DNA from: Nothophaeocryptopus gaeumannii
Taxonomy: Eukaryota; Ascomycota; Dothideomycetes; Mycosphaerellales; Mycosphaerellaceae
Length of the DNA stretch: 64,000 nucleotides
Assembly: GCA_031771865.1 (NCBI GenBank)
Contig: JASISA010000027.1
Span: forward strand, 1,240,001-1,304,000
Direction of reading: 5' to 3'
The notes beneath the pieces were generated by a model. The model saw nothing but the letters and a program-made list of their open reading frames with translations, did no database searches and was not told the origin of the DNA. Position numbers and translations under genes: made by a program. Of this stretch, positions 63,263 to 64,000 are shown in pieces. The stretch's first letter is position 1, and each line of letters begins with the position of its first letter.

Positions 63263-64000
63263 ATGCTGTCGGCGTTCAAGGCGCAATCGATCCACGAGCT
63301 CAAGCCGCGCGACAAGGCCAAAATCGAATCGCTTCTTGCGTATGGCGACCGACTACTGGTGGGACTGAACACAGGCGCACTACGCGTCTATCGCATCAAT
63401 GACTTTGGGTCCGCCGATGATGCGAACGGAGGTGGAGATGTACCGCCGAGCCCGACGAAGGTCAAGGCTGTGGAGCTGCTGCGTGAGGAGGAGAAGTTCA
63501 GCAGAAAGCCTGTTCAACAGCTGGCAATTGTGAAAGAGGCCAACCTTTTGGTCAGCCTGAGCGATGGATACGTCTCGCTGCATGACCTGCAGTCATACGA
63601 GCCGGTGGAGCGCCTCGAGCAAACCAAAGGCGCCGCATGCTTTGCTCTTACGAGCAACATCGCCAAAGACCAAGAAACAAGCGTGAACGGGCTGGTGACC
63701 AGGCTTGCTGTGGGTGCAAAGCGCAAGATATACTGCTGGACATGGCAAGATATGGAGCTTGCAGCAGATGTCGCAGAGCTCAGCCTGGAGGCGAGCATCA
63801 AGAGTTTGAATTGGGCAGATGGAAACCACCTCATTGCAGGAATGGATCCTGGTTTTACCATGATCGACATCATCACCGAAGAGATGACTCCCATCAACAA
63901 GGCAGCCGCCAGAGCTCCGGCTGAAGCAAGCTCAGGCGAGTTGGCAGGCTTGCGGTTTGGCGCCGTGAGTAGCAGTGGTATGGGCTATATGGGCATGGGA
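63263..64000 (+). CDS. Vps39/Vam6-like HOPS subunit, 3' truncated by window edge
   Basis: An open frame of 246 codons from ATG (MLSAFKAQSIHEL) runs to the window end, with no intron so far. MLSAFKA..L..R....IESLLAYGDRLLVGLNTGALRVY is the CNH/beta-propeller opening of Vam6/Vps39. It is followed by FSRKPVQQLAIVKEANLLVSLSDGYVSLHDL and ASIKSLNWADGNHLI. Vps39 bridges Rab7/Ypt7 to the HOPS tethering complex for vacuole fusion. The CLH repeats and C-terminus are outside. Confidence 0.88.
   Translation, partial: MLSAFKAQSIHELKPRDKAKIESLLAYGDRLLVGLNTGALRVYRINDFGSADDANGGGDVPPSPTKVKAVELLREEEKFSRKPVQQLAIVKEANLLVSLSDGYVSLHDLQSYEPVERLEQTKGAACFALTSNIAKDQETSVNGLVTRLAVGAKRKIYCWTWQDMELAADVAELSLEASIKSLNWADGNHLIAGMDPGFTMIDIITEEMTPINKAAARAPAEASSGELAGLRFGAVSSSGMGYMGMG

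Noticed and set aside
1..64000. CRISPR arrays, insertion sequences or bacterial operons
   Set aside because: The DNA is eukaryotic with spliced genes. No repeat-spacer array, terminal inverted repeats around a transposase or reverse-transcriptase ORF was seen.

Overview
This window is nuclear DNA from a filamentous ascomycete (Pezizomycotina). Introns are short (about 45-150 bp) with GT..AG ends and CTGAC/CTAAC-type branch sites. Intergenic regions are compact, and several families are fungus-specific: a P450-reductase fusion, a CFEM/GPI protein, an Iec1-like zinc-finger protein, Zds1, an I78 inhibitor and a FucP-type MFS sugar transporter. The style of the lineage-specific proteins suggests Dothideomycetes, but that is inference only. 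Exon boundaries were read by hand from splice signals, reading phase and family similarity, and exon coordinates are given in the evidence. Only ATG starts were accepted.

Layout. 0-9 kb: 3' part of a CYP505-type P450-CPR fusion, a weak small-gene candidate, a sulfotransferase-like gene, a GNAT acetyltransferase, a SET/MYND-type methyltransferase-like gene and a possible small mitochondrial protein. 9.6-10.9 kb: a group II G-protein alpha subunit. 10.9-15.2 kb: a large stretch without a clear gene, containing one promoter-like segment followed by a Cys-rich small ORF. 15.2-20.8 kb: secreted type-B carboxylesterase, Sulfotransfer_4-type protein, GNAT protein, dynactin p25 and a small ankyrin protein. 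21.6-26.6 kb: six-exon FucP-like sugar transporter, histone-fold (TAF3-like) protein and Iec1-like INO80 zinc-finger protein. 26.7-29.8 kb: a hairpin, a gene remnant and a patatin/DUF3336 lipase homologue that has lost its catalytic residues. 30.3-34.1 kb: Nup120/Nup160-type nucleoporin. 34.4-37.6 kb: a convergent pair of secreted zincin-like paralogues, one intact and one decayed. 39-46.6 kb: tRNA-Ile remnant, I78 protease inhibitor, two small conserved or orphan proteins, an F-box protein, a C2H2 factor with a Cys-rich tail and a small mitochondrial protein. 47.2-50.4 kb: Zds1. 52.7-56.7 kb: Mpv17/PMP22 protein, orphan 402-aa protein and CFEM GPI protein. 58.8-63 kb: 810-aa orphan nuclear-type protein and LSM1. 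63.3 kb to the end: start of a Vps39/Vam6 homologue.

The window is mostly ordinary housekeeping and accessory genes without a recognisable secondary-metabolite cluster. The most interesting items are the predicted catalytically dead patatin-lipase, the convergent zincin pair with one decayed copy, the zinc-finger factor with a periodic Cys tail, a conserved-length intron that can be retained without breaking its frame, an intron-bearing tRNA-Ile remnant and a near-perfect 47-nt hairpin. No clearly new multi-gene system was found.
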